Shown here: positions 30,531 to 37,579 of the stretch, one piece after another | How positions within the stretch are numbered: position 1 is the stretch's first letter | Layout: every line of letters begins with the position of its first letter | IMG/VR virus record: IMGVR_UViG_3300045120_000422 | Span: 1-45,272 of that record | Length of the DNA: 45,272 nt | Source of the DNA: a virus | Strand: one strand, 5' to 3' | Notes under the pieces: generated by a model | What the model was told of the DNA's origin: nothing | Databases searched by the model: none | Seen by the model: only the letters and a program-made list of their open reading frames with translations | Made by a program: the position numbers and the translations under genes

Positions 30531-30961
30531 TTCCATTCCTTCCCGTTAACGATCACCCTGCACCCGTCAGGCGCGTCGCCCCATCCCCACATCCCGCCGT
30601 CGCAAAGGTTGTCATTGTGAATTATTTCAACGCGTTGCAGCCAATCAATCACGCCCTTGATGAAGTTGTCCGCGTCTTGAGTCGGACGGCGAAGCTTTTC
30701 CGATAAGATGATGCAAACAACGCACTTTCCGAGCGTCTTGACGGCCAGCTTGCGTTTTTGCGCCAAGTACATCACGTCGGCCATGCGTTTCCACCGCACG
30801 TATTCCTCCGACAGGCAGACGGCACGCCGCCTATCGTGGCGCATGCTGCCGCGGTAGCGCCAGAGTCGGTTTGCCGACACGGGGAACGGCAGGTCTATGG
30901 TGTAGCTAAGCCACGCTTGTTTCTGCCGGGAATCCGACGGTTCTCTCGTGTCTTCTTGCAT
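30527..30961 (-). CDS. rusA: RusA-family Holliday-junction resolvase, 144 aa
   Basis: LPFPVSANRLWRYRG at about 24-38 is the N-terminal RusA strand; QDADNFIKGVIDWLQR (Asp96, Asp98, Asp106) and IIHNDNLCDGG (Asp117) supply the acidic metal-binding residues of the RusA family. RusA dimers resolve four-way DNA junctions, and in phages they clear recombination intermediates before packaging. ATG 30961 has GAGGACAG upstream, though it lies 67 bases inside the previous gene. Works logically with the RecE/Sak4-like genes to the right. Confidence 0.88.
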   Translation of the reverse strand: MQEDTREPSDSRQKQAWLSYTIDLPFPVSANRLWRYRGSMRHDRRRAVCLSEEYVRWKRMADVMYLAQKRKLAVKTLGKCVVCIILSEKLRRPTQDADNFIKGVIDWLQRVEIIHNDNLCDGGMWGWGDAPDGCRVIVNGKEWK

Positions 30962-31236
30962 CCTGTCCTCATGAGCCGATAGGTTCCGCCGCGTCCATAA
31001 ATGAAGAAACCAGATGCGCGGATGACTTTATTGATCTGAAACACGTGCGCCTTGAGCGTCCGGCGCCCGCCACGCCCAAAGAACGAATAATCATTGGATA
31101 TTTCCTGCCAGAGAATCCCGTCCGGGCCGGCGCGGTGAATCCTGTCAAAGATCAATGCCTTGAGCGGGGTAAGGCGCGCGCCCAGCCTGATCTCGGGCAG
31201 CGGCGAGCCGCACATCTTGCATATTTTGTCCGCCAT
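30895..31236 (-). CDS. Winged-helix regulator with CxxC start, 113 aa
   Basis: Starts MADKICKMCGSPLP with a Cys pair, followed by LTPLKALIFDRIHRAGPDGILWQEISNDYSFFGRGGRRTLKAHVFQINKVI and GTYRL, which reads as a winged helix similar to the OmpR/PhoB-type C-terminal domain. Basic C-terminal tail. There is no Shine-Dalgarno sequence, and the -10 box ends only 8 bases before the ATG, so the mRNA is probably leaderless. First gene of the leftward early operon and likely its own regulator. Confidence 0.75.
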   Translation of the reverse strand: MADKICKMCGSPLPEIRLGARLTPLKALIFDRIHRAGPDGILWQEISNDYSFFGRGGRRTLKAHVFQINKVIRASGFFIYGRGGTYRLMRTGCKKTRENRRIPGRNKRGLATP

Positions 31237-31238
31237 GA

Positions 31239-31251
31239 GGTAAAAATTACC
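31239..31251. promoter_or_regulatory. Palindrome over the leftward early -10 box
   Basis: GGTAAAAATTACC: arms GGTAA/TTACC around AAA, covering the -10 of the leftward promoter and ending next to the -35 of the rightward one. A good place for autoregulation by the winged-helix protein. Confidence 0.45.
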
Positions 31252-31272
31252 ATTGACTTCCAGGAAATGCAA
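31244..31272 (-). promoter_or_regulatory. Leftward early promoter (leaderless gene)
   Basis: On the minus strand TTGCAT (31272-31267), 17 bases, TAATTT (31249-31244). The start of transcription would fall at or next to the A of the ATG at 31236. Confidence 0.55.
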
Positions 31273-31281
31273 GGGTAGAGA
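31253..31281 (+). promoter_or_regulatory. Rightward promoter of the recombination operon
   Basis: TTGACT (31253-31258), 17 bases, TAGAGA (31276-31281). It overlaps the leftward promoter, so the two are mutually exclusive unless regulated. Leader to the first ORF about 114 bases. Confidence 0.55.
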
Positions 31282-31401
31282 CTGTCCCGTTCTTTTTCCA
31301 ATTCCCCTGGGTGTGCACTCTAGAGGGCCATCTGAGCACATTGACATCACGCGGGGCCGCCCGTGACAGGGAAAGGCGGCCCAACCCAAGGGAGCCTGAA
31401 C

Positions 31402-31440
31402 ATGGATGGCGAGCTACAGGTCCGAGAGGAACTGACATGA
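31402..31440 (+). CDS. 12-codon leader ORF before the RecE-like gene
   Basis: GGGAG at 7-nt spacing precedes ATG 31402, which encodes MDGELQVREELT and stops with a four-base overlap (ATGA) at the start of the nuclease. It may load ribosomes onto the nuclease by coupling. It could be a real peptide or only a translational device. Confidence 0.45.
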   Translation: MDGELQVREELT

Positions 31441-32549
31441 CGGTACTCAGCGAGCCTGGATTCTATGAGATCGACCCCGCGGATTACCGCAGCGACCCCG
31501 CGCCGGAGACTTCGCTGAACCAGTCGCGCGGCAAAATCCTGCTGGAGCAATGCCCGCGCGCCGCTTGGTGGTCGCACCCGCGGCTGAACCCGCAATATGT
31601 CCAACATAGGCGCGGCGAGGCCAAATTTGACCTCGGCATTGTCGCCCACACACTGTTTCTCGGTGAGGGTCAAGAGTTCCAGATTGTCGATGCGCCGGAT
31701 TACCGGAAGGGGCCTGCCCAGATTGCCCGCGACACCTACCGTGATGCCGGCTTTATACCGATCCTCAAGCATCAGCACGCGACCGCGAAATCAATGGTGA
31801 CCGAGGCGCACCGGCAATTGACCGATATCGATGGAGGCGCCGAGGCGTTCAACCCAGCGTTTGGCAAGATGGAGCTTTGCGCTCTTGCGAAAGACCCGGT
31901 CGGCTGCTGGACGCGCACGCTGATCGACTTCTACGGCTCAAACGTGAGCACCGGCGTCACGTGCTGGGATTACAAGACAACCACGGGATCGGCCAACCCG
32001 CAAATGATTGCCGGCACGTTCAATCGGTTGGGATGGGCTTTCCAGGCCGCATTTCAGGAGCGCATCATATGCCTTCTGAAGCCCCACCTTGCCGGCAAAG
32101 TGCGGTTCCGATTTTTGGTGCAAGAGGCCGATGAGCCGTATCTCGTGTCGGTCGTCGAGCCGTCGGGACAGGCGATGACCCTCGCGCACAAGATGGTAGC
32201 CGCGGCGATCGCCATCTGGCACCGGTGCGTCAAGACCAACCAGTGGCCAGGCTATCCTAGACGTCCGGTCTCGGTCGGAGCATGGGCCAACATTGAGCAG
32301 GCGTGGCTCACCCGAGAGCTGGAGGACGATCTGGTAGGGCTAGCAGCAAACGATCCGTTCCTTAATACCCATCCCGGATATATCACCCCTCCACCCTTTG
32401 ACTACGACTCGTTCAGGCCTGAACCTGAAGACAAAGAAGGCGAGCCGATCGCCGAGCTGGCCAAACGAAAGCGTGGTCGGCCACCGCTAACGCCGGAGAC
32501 CATAGCAGCGCGTCGCGCGCACCAGTGGAAGGCAAAAGACAAGCCGTGA
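31437..32549 (+). CDS. RecE-like exonuclease (PD-(D/E)xK), 370 aa
   Basis: ATG 31437 has AGAGGA at good spacing. LNQSRGKILLEQCPRAAWWSHPRLNP and FDLGIVAHTLFLG (His71) are the N-terminal features of RecE/DUF3799-type nucleases; KMELCALA (Glu146), TLIDFYG (Asp164) and CWDYKTTTGS (Asp178-x-Lys180) give the active site; then QAAFQERII. Such enzymes digest the 5' strand from DNA ends and partner with an annealing protein. The next gene encodes a Sak4-like ATPase, so the pair fits a two-component recombination system. The C-terminus (AKRKRGRPPLTPE) carries an AT-hook-like GRP motif. Confidence 0.82.
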   Translation: MTVLSEPGFYEIDPADYRSDPAPETSLNQSRGKILLEQCPRAAWWSHPRLNPQYVQHRRGEAKFDLGIVAHTLFLGEGQEFQIVDAPDYRKGPAQIARDTYRDAGFIPILKHQHATAKSMVTEAHRQLTDIDGGAEAFNPAFGKMELCALAKDPVGCWTRTLIDFYGSNVSTGVTCWDYKTTTGSANPQMIAGTFNRLGWAFQAAFQERIICLLKPHLAGKVRFRFLVQEADEPYLVSVVEPSGQAMTLAHKMVAAAIAIWHRCVKTNQWPGYPRRPVSVGAWANIEQAWLTRELEDDLVGLAANDPFLNTHPGYITPPPFDYDSFRPEPEDKEGEPIAELAKRKRGRPPLTPETIAARRAHQWKAKDKP

Positions 32550-33715
32550 CTGCGCAGCGCATTTTCCCAATCGAGACCGAGCCCACGGGGCCGTTCCCTC
32601 TGCTGATCGGACTCGAGGGGCCGCCCGGCGGCGGCAAGACGTACTCCGCTTTGCGCTTGGCGCTAGGAATACAGAGGGTAAGGAAAGGACCAATTGATGT
32701 CATCGACACTGAAGCAGGACGATCTAGCGTATATAGAGAGCACATTGAATTCGGTCTCGTCCGACTTGCTCCACCTTACCGCCCAAGTCGATTCCTTGCA
32801 GCAATCCGCGAATGCATTGCTCTGGACAGTCCGGGGGCTATCATCGTCGATAGCCTCTCTGACGAGCACGAAGGAGAAGGCGGCGTCCTCGAATGGCACG
32901 AGGAAGAAGTCTCTCGCCGCCTTGGCGAGCAAAAAGACGACTGGCGCCGCCGCGAGGCGATGGGGCAAGCGGGCTGGATCATCCCGAAGCAAGACCGGAC
33001 ACGCCTCATCAGCAGCCTCCTGAGAATCACCACGCCGATGATTTTCACCTTCCGCGCTCGGGAGAAGACCAAGCCGATCGCGCAGGAGCGCAATGGCCGC
33101 ACCGTGACCGTGCCGACGCGTATGGGCTACCAGGCGATCGCCCCAGCCGAGATATGCCACGCCATGACCTGCATGTGCCTGCTACCCCCGAACGCGGACG
33201 GCAAGCCTTCGTGGAAGACCGACGAGGCGGGGCAGGATTTTTTGTTGAAACGTCCTAACTTTCTGGCGCAGATTCTGACCGAGGCGCAACTAGACGAGGA
33301 CACCGGAGAAAAACTAGCCATTTGGGCGGCCGGCGGAGGCGCTGAAGCCACAAGCAAGCCTTCCGTCGAAAGGGACGTGTCCCCCCCACGTGTCCCGTCG
33401 CCGTCCGAAGCGGCGGGGGGCGCAGACCCGAACACTGCGCCTCCCGCCGTCACCTCGGTCAATGTCGCTAGCGCCGGAAGTCGCGGCTACCCGGACACCG
33501 ACAAAGTCACGATCAGCGAAAGCGATGAGATTGCTGAGGCCGACGCCCTGCTGGCAGAGGCTGCGGAAACCGGCAGCATGAGCGAGCTGGAAGCTGCCTG
33601 GAAGACGCTGCCGATGGAGGCCAGATATACACTAAAGGCAGCCCTGGACCGGCGCCACAAGCCGCGAGTTCTAGCCTTGTTGGCGTCGAGATTCACAGCC
33701 GGAGCGAAGACATGA
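32546..33715 (+). CDS. Sak4-like RecA-fold ATPase, 389 aa
   Basis: GTG 32546 overlaps the nuclease stop by four bases (GTGA); an earlier GTG at 32525 is possible. LIGLEGPPGGGKTYSALRLALG carries Walker A (about residues 25-33) and GAIIVDSLSDEHEG Walker B (about 98-105), with IFTFRAREKTKP as the following strand. This is the core of phage Sak4-type proteins, which act as single-strand annealing or recombination proteins. The last 130 residues are acidic/Pro-rich linker and a small helical domain. Pairing with a RecE-like nuclease supports the role. Confidence 0.8.
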   Translation: MTAQRIFPIETEPTGPFPLLIGLEGPPGGGKTYSALRLALGIQRVRKGPIDVIDTEAGRSSVYREHIEFGLVRLAPPYRPSRFLAAIRECIALDSPGAIIVDSLSDEHEGEGGVLEWHEEEVSRRLGEQKDDWRRREAMGQAGWIIPKQDRTRLISSLLRITTPMIFTFRAREKTKPIAQERNGRTVTVPTRMGYQAIAPAEICHAMTCMCLLPPNADGKPSWKTDEAGQDFLLKRPNFLAQILTEAQLDEDTGEKLAIWAAGGGAEATSKPSVERDVSPPRVPSPSEAAGGADPNTAPPAVTSVNVASAGSRGYPDTDKVTISESDEIAEADALLAEAAETGSMSELEAAWKTLPMEARYTLKAALDRRHKPRVLALLASRFTAGAKT

Positions 33716-33939
33716 ACACCTGCGGTAACTGCCATTACTTCGAGCCAATCAAAGGACAGCGCGAGCGCGTTGGTCACTGCATGGCCGAGCCGCCGCTTGC
33801 GTTCGCCGGTATGGCACCTGGCCCGCTATCGGTGCTCTCACCAGATGGGTCGAGGCTGCAACCCGTCGTGCAGTCGATGGAGCGGCCGGTAGCGCCGACG
33901 CGGCGCGCGTGCCGCCACTGGGAGACACCACATGGATGA
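33712..33939 (+). CDS. Zinc-binding small protein, 75 aa
   Basis: ATG 33712 overlaps the previous stop by four bases. MNTCGNCHYFEP...GHCMAEPPL...RRACRHWETP has four Cys positioned as a metal site common in small phage proteins (CGNCxYF ... GxC ... C). Function unknown. Confidence 0.7.
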   Translation: MNTCGNCHYFEPIKGQRERVGHCMAEPPLAFAGMAPGPLSVLSPDGSRLQPVVQSMERPVAPTRRACRHWETPHG

Positions 33940-34126
33940 AATCACGAATGACTGGGCACGACTCACGAACAACGCCGAGATCGTTTCCATGGTGACGTAC
34001 AAGGATATGACGCTAGTAGCCACAGCTCACAACATATACGTCATCAGAAATGGAAAACTTGATATTTTGAAATTTGAGGAACCTGGCGAGGTGTGGGTAC
34101 GGCATGGGGATACGCCGGAGACTTGA
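33932..34126 (+). CDS. Hypothetical protein, 64 aa
   Basis: Overlaps the previous gene by 8 bases. Beta-rich: EIVSMVTYKDMTLVATAHNIYVIRNGKLDILKF reads as a small repeat of beta strands. Lower GC than its neighbours. No family recognised. Confidence 0.65.
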   Translation: MDEITNDWARLTNNAEIVSMVTYKDMTLVATAHNIYVIRNGKLDILKFEEPGEVWVRHGDTPET

Positions 34127-34127
34127 A

Positions 34128-34403
34128 ATGAAACTTGAAATGAAGTTCCCTAAAGCAGCAATGATGCTTGTCCATAACGAGCACCTGAACTTCTATGTAA
34201 CCGTGCAGAGAGCAATCGATGCGAAACAGCACGGTTACAGAGACTGGGTAAGCGATGAGCAGAAGCAAAAGGCAATTGACACTAACGAGTGTTGGTACCT
34301 TCAGTGGTATCCGGAAACGTCCGTAGGATTTTGTATTCTAGCGGCGGCTGACTTGGATGTCCTTCTGGAAGGTGCCCAATTCCTGGAGAAGCCGCATGCG
34401 TGA
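34128..34403 (+). CDS. Hypothetical protein, 91 aa
   Basis: ATG 34128 has GGAG 8 bases upstream. Contains MMLVHNEHLNFYVTVQRAIDAKQHGYRDWVSDEQKQKAIDTNECWYLQWYPETSVGF and a helical end. AT-richer than the structural genes. No family recognised. Confidence 0.7.
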   Translation: MKLEMKFPKAAMMLVHNEHLNFYVTVQRAIDAKQHGYRDWVSDEQKQKAIDTNECWYLQWYPETSVGFCILAAADLDVLLEGAQFLEKPHA

Positions 34404-34491
34404 TCTTGTTATCGATGCTGCTCTCGCTGTTGATGGCGCCGTGTTAATTCTCTGTTGCGTCGTCGTATGGAAAACCCTCGTGGGAGATTGA
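34396..34491 (+). CDS. Small membrane protein, 31 aa
   Basis: GGAGAAG precedes ATG 34396, which overlaps the previous gene by 8 bases. One transmembrane stretch (AALAVDGAVLILCCVVVW) with two adjacent Cys. Unknown function. Confidence 0.55.
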   Translation: MRDLVIDAALAVDGAVLILCCVVVWKTLVGD

Positions 34492-34494
34492 AAA

Positions 34495-34713
34495 ATGAAT
34501 GACGCCCAGGTTCAGGCGATGTTCGAGCAATGGAGCGAGAAGTGGCGCCGCCAGCTCGAAGACTTGAAGCTGCGGCAGTGGTGCGTCGAACAGGTAGTAA
34601 AGCACCTTGAGAACAATCACGTCCAAACCAGTGCTGAATTTATCGCGATTGCCGATGAAATTCTGAAATTCATCAGCGCGCCGTTCGCGGAAGTGTTCAA
34701 AGACAAGAACTAG
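34495..34713 (+). CDS. Hypothetical helical protein, 72 aa
   Basis: GGGAG precedes ATG 34495. Helical and Trp-containing (MFEQWSEKWRRQLEDLKLRQWCVEQVVKHLENN). Its TAG stop shares the CTAG palindrome with the stop of the convergent late gene, so both transcripts end on the same four bases without an obvious terminator. Confidence 0.7.
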   Translation: MNDAQVQAMFEQWSEKWRRQLEDLKLRQWCVEQVVKHLENNHVQTSAEFIAIADEILKFISAPFAEVFKDKN

Positions 34714-35246
34714 TGGCTGTGCCCAAAAACAATGGCGATGACTGCCACCGCAACCCCTAGCAGGCCGATCGCGATTCCCCACTTGCTGGCATATTCCTCC
34801 TGGCGGTCGTGCACCACCTGCCTGAAATCGCGACTTCTCGCGTCGTCGAACGTGTATCTCCCGTCACCCGTGTCAAGCCGTGAAGTCAGCCGGTCGATCT
34901 TCTCGTTGACGGCGTCGATCTTCTCGTTGACCGCCGATATCGTGCCATCGAAAGTTACCTTAAGCTGTGTCAGCAACTCTTTCTGGTTCTCCAAAGCGGC
35001 CGTCAGGGCGGTAGCGTTTGCTTGCCCTAATTGATCGACCAGCTCCTTGTTGCCGGTAAAACGATCGTTGATGCCTGCGAATAATGCTTGCAGCTTCTCC
35101 GCCATTTCCTCGCGCGCGAGGACGATGCTGGCCTTCTGATCCGCAAACTTATCCTCAATGGTCCTTACGGCTAGCCGCAAAGCTTCCGTGACCGCAGCAG
35201 TCGGGTCCGGATCGGTGACTACGACAGGACCTCTCGGCGGGACCAT
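34710..35246 (-). CDS. Coiled-coil protein with C-terminal membrane anchor, 178 aa
   Basis: Long helical region (VRTIEDKFADQKASIVLAREEMAEKLQALFAGINDRF...) and a heptad duplicated at DNA level: a 21-bp tandem repeat at 34893-34934 encodes AVNEKID twice. The final 25 residues (WGIAIGLLGVAVAVIAIVFGHSH) form a tail anchor. Last gene of the late leftward transcript, next to holin and endolysin, so a role in lysis or membrane attachment is plausible. Confidence 0.75.
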   Translation of the reverse strand: MVPPRGPVVVTDPDPTAAVTEALRLAVRTIEDKFADQKASIVLAREEMAEKLQALFAGINDRFTGNKELVDQLGQANATALTAALENQKELLTQLKVTFDGTISAVNEKIDAVNEKIDRLTSRLDTGDGRYTFDDARSRDFRQVVHDRQEEYASKWGIAIGLLGVAVAVIAIVFGHSH

Positions 35247-35249
35247 ATT

Positions 35250-35441
35250 TCAAGACTTCTGTTCCCTGGTCGGCGTCCTGGCACTCTGTTTCCATTCCAG
35301 CTCGTTGAGCCGACGCAACAAGTCATTCTGCGCGTCACGGAACAGCGTGAACTCGTTCTCGAGTGATTGCCACGACCCAGCCGCATTGAGCGCCCTGATC
35401 CAGTCCTCAAAGGTCTGACGGTACGGCGCGCGGTACGGCAT
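35250..35441 (-). CDS. Hypothetical protein of lysis cluster, 63 aa
   Basis: ATG 35441 shares one base with the holin-like stop (TAATG). Helical sequence (YRQTFEDWIRALNAAGSWQSLENEFTLFRDAQNDLLRRLNELEWKQ). Small soluble partner of unknown role. Confidence 0.65.
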   Translation of the reverse strand: MPYRAPYRQTFEDWIRALNAAGSWQSLENEFTLFRDAQNDLLRRLNELEWKQSARTPTREQKS

Positions 35442-35662
35442 TAACGAATAGCCCCGAACGTAGGCACGTGGATTCCTGCCATGCCCAAGAGGATCATGGC
35501 GACGTAGATCACCACGATGACGCCGATGACGACGATAAGAACGCGCACAAGCGTGGCGAACGGCTCGGCGAGCGGGACGAGCGCTAACAATTGCTGGAGC
35601 GCCCACCAGATCACCCCGGCGATGATCAGAAAAAATACCAGACCGAAGAGGGTGCCGATCAT
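35441..35662 (-). CDS. Holin candidate, 73 aa
   Basis: Two transmembrane helices: IGTLFGLVFFLIIAGVIWWAL and ATLVRVLIVVIGVIVVIYVAMILLG, with a short polar loop between them. Size and topology fit a class II holin, and it is one micro-ORF away from the endolysin. ATG 35662 overlaps the preceding stop by four bases (ATGA). Another possible holin is encoded at 41146-41475. Confidence 0.65.
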   Translation of the reverse strand: MIGTLFGLVFFLIIAGVIWWALQQLLALVPLAEPFATLVRVLIVVIGVIVVIYVAMILLGMAGIHVPTFGAIR

Positions 35663-35724
35663 AGCGCAAATACCGGATTTGTGTTGCCGTTCGAAATCGA
35701 GAGAATGACGAGCAGGCCTATCAT
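35659..35724 (-). CDS. 21-residue hydrophobic micro-protein between endolysin and holin
   Basis: ATG 35724 overlaps the endolysin stop by four bases and its own stop overlaps the holin ATG by four bases (ATGA at both ends). It starts MIGLLVILSIS and ends PVFAL, so it is a short hydrophobic peptide. The exact coupling on both sides supports translation, at least as a bridge. Confidence 0.45.
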   Translation of the reverse strand: MIGLLVILSISNGNTNPVFAL

Positions 35725-35975
35725 GGCTTGAGCGCCTCGCTGTTCGGCGCGCCTGGCGTGACGTGGTCCGTCGCCTCCTTCACTGCTACCGGATCAAACA
35801 AACCGACAGCGGCGGGTGTCACGCCTAGGTTGTCCTCGATTGTCCTAATAGCCTTAATCGCCTGCAGCACGTAGCTTGCAACTGGCGGATCAACAAAACT
35901 GAGGAACTGGTCAAGCTTCTCGGCCGTGTCGAGGCCAATATTGAGGTCTTTGACGAGAGCCGTGAGATCAAACAT
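35721..35975 (-). CDS. Internal start product: C-terminal endolysin domain, 84 aa
   Basis: Met211 of the endolysin is preceded by GGAAGGA at 6-nt spacing (a better site than most in the genome), so a separate 84-residue protein beginning MFDLTALVKDLNIG is likely made in the same frame. In other endolysins an internal start supplies free binding domains that assemble with the full-length enzyme. Here the domain is helical with no known fold. Confidence 0.5.
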   Translation of the reverse strand: MFDLTALVKDLNIGLDTAEKLDQFLSFVDPPVASYVLQAIKAIRTIEDNLGVTPAAVGLFDPVAVKEATDHVTPGAPNSEALKP

Positions 35976-36605
35976 GATGTGTCCTTCCGTTGTGTGAATG
36001 ATAGGCGACTCGGCCGGAACCGGTTTTGGTTTCTGAGGCGGCAGCGGATCATGTGGTGCCTCTATTGAACCCGCCAATTGCTTGACCAACACCATGACGC
36101 CGCACTGCTTATCGACGGCATTGGCGTCGAACGCTCCGTCTGCCACGTACTTACCACTCGTGTAGTTGTTTGACCAGGACCACACATAGGGCGAGTTGAT
36201 ATCCTTGCTGAAATACCCCTGCCCGTTGTAGCGCTCCGCCTCGTAAGCGATCCGCTCTATCGGCCACTCCTTGACCTCGTCCAACCCGTCGTATCGCAGC
36301 GCATCAATTGCCCCGGCATGCCAGCTTGAGAAAGGCCCGCGGCCTTTGGGTACTTGCGTCGTGACCTGGTCGAGCGGCTGGCCGTTGCCGAGATAGGTTC
36401 CGAAGTTGAGGTCTGATTCTCGGGAATGCAGTCCGGCAACCAGGACCCAAGGCACGCCGGTCGCCGCCTCCACGGCTTGATAGTCCGCCTTGTGGGCGAT
36501 GATGCGCGACACGATCGCGTTGGCAGAATCGACCTTGTCGTCTCGAACGACCATCTTGTTGCAGAGGTTGAGATAGCCCTGCCGCGATTCTTCGAAGGTG
36601 ATCAT
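35721..36605 (-). CDS. Endolysin (lysozyme-like), 294 aa
   Basis: Residues 50-135 (GVPWVLVAGLHSRESDLNFGTYLGNGQPLDQVTTQVPKGRGPF...IERIAYEAERYNGQGYF) match a lysozyme-like peptidoglycan-hydrolase family common in rhizobial phages; Glu63 in the SRES motif is the likely catalytic acid. A Pro-rich linker (about 185-205) leads to a separate C-terminal helical domain. A strong internal start lies at the junction (see 35721-35975). Cuts murein at the end of infection together with the holin. Confidence 0.85.
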   Translation of the reverse strand: MITFEESRQGYLNLCNKMVVRDDKVDSANAIVSRIIAHKADYQAVEAATGVPWVLVAGLHSRESDLNFGTYLGNGQPLDQVTTQVPKGRGPFSSWHAGAIDALRYDGLDEVKEWPIERIAYEAERYNGQGYFSKDINSPYVWSWSNNYTSGKYVADGAFDANAVDKQCGVMVLVKQLAGSIEAPHDPLPPQKPKPVPAESPIIHTTEGHIMFDLTALVKDLNIGLDTAEKLDQFLSFVDPPVASYVLQAIKAIRTIEDNLGVTPAAVGLFDPVAVKEATDHVTPGAPNSEALKP

Positions 36606-37579
36606 GTGACGATGACTATGTTGCCGCGCGGGGCTGTGCCGACAGCCGGCGGGGTGTACCCGATCGCAACAATGCCAGTCGAATAGAGCCCGCCCGCTGC
36701 GCCGGCACCATTGGTTCCGCCGCCGCCACCGCCGCCGCCTCCTGCCCCGTATTTGCCGCCGTTTGATCCCACATGGCCAGCGTGACTGGCAAGCCCGCCA
36801 GCGCCGCCAGGACCCCCGCCGCCAGAGCCGTGCGTTGCGTTGAATTGTGTCCCGTTTGCCCCGGAGGCTACGGCGCCTCCGTCGCCTGTACCGCCAGCTC
36901 CCGCAGCGCCGCCGAGAGAGCCCGCCACGCCGTTACCGCCCGCGCCGTCAGGCCCCGCAGCGCCGCCTCCACCACCCCCTCCGCCACCTGCCGACGAGCC
37001 GGCCCCGCCGAGAGCGCCGTCACCGCCGTCAAAGGTCGTCGAGCCGGTGCTGAGCGCCGCCGTGCCGCCATTGCTCGTATTGGCGATCGCGCCGGCCGCA
37101 AAAACTGTCCCGACCGCATCAAACCAGGTGTTAACACCTCCACCAGTGCCGCCCACCTGACAGGGCACGGCGTCGCCGGCACCGTGAGTATTGTAATTGA
37201 CGATCTGCGCGAACGCCCCGCCGCCGCCACCGCCGCCGCCGGTGCCGCCCGAGGCGCCGGTGCCGGCCCGCCCGGCGAGTCCTTGCTGCCCGAATCCGAT
37301 GCAATTGATCTGATTGCTGGCAACGTTAAAATCGCCGGCCAGCGTGATAGAAACACCGCTCACTGCAAATTGCCAGCTCAGCGCATAGATCACGTCATGG
37401 CGGCTCAAGAACGAGCGCAACTCTTTGTATGCAAACAGGGACGTTTCAACTATGTACTCGCCTGACCGGAACGGGTGCTCCATCGGCACAATGCCGCACG
37501 ACGCGAGGTAGAGCAGCGCCGCAGCGCCCGCGCGAAACGAAACGTAGCGCAGTTCGTCTTTGATCAGATGCCGGACCAT
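36602..37579 (-). CDS. Gly-rich receptor-binding or fibre-tip protein, 325 aa
   Basis: An N-terminal domain of about 90 residues (ELRYVSFRAGAAALLYLASCG...) precedes 210 residues with repeated runs of 6-9 Gly, as in SGGTGGGGGGGG. Such polyglycine blocks form the sandwich folds of T-even gp38-type adhesins, which bind receptors; composition and place beside other fibre-like genes support a similar role here. The last 25 residues (GIVAIGYTPPAVGTAPRGNIVIVT) look like a small beta cap. Overlaps the endolysin gene by 4 bases. Confidence 0.7.
   Translation of the reverse strand: MVRHLIKDELRYVSFRAGAAALLYLASCGIVPMEHPFRSGEYIVETSLFAYKELRSFLSRHDVIYALSWQFAVSGVSITLAGDFNVASNQINCIGFGQQGLAGRAGTGASGGTGGGGGGGGAFAQIVNYNTHGAGDAVPCQVGGTGGGVNTWFDAVGTVFAAGAIANTSNGGTAALSTGSTTFDGGDGALGGAGSSAGGGGGGGGGAAGPDGAGGNGVAGSLGGAAGAGGTGDGGAVASGANGTQFNATHGSGGGGPGGAGGLASHAGHVGSNGGKYGAGGGGGGGGGTNGAGAAGGLYSTGIVAIGYTPPAVGTAPRGNIVIVT

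Noticed and set aside
31341-31369. TTGACA with 17-base spacer to TGACAG as promoter for the recombination operon
   Set aside because: Perfect -35 but no acceptable -10; the TTGACT-N17-TAGAGA pair at 31253-31281 is better.
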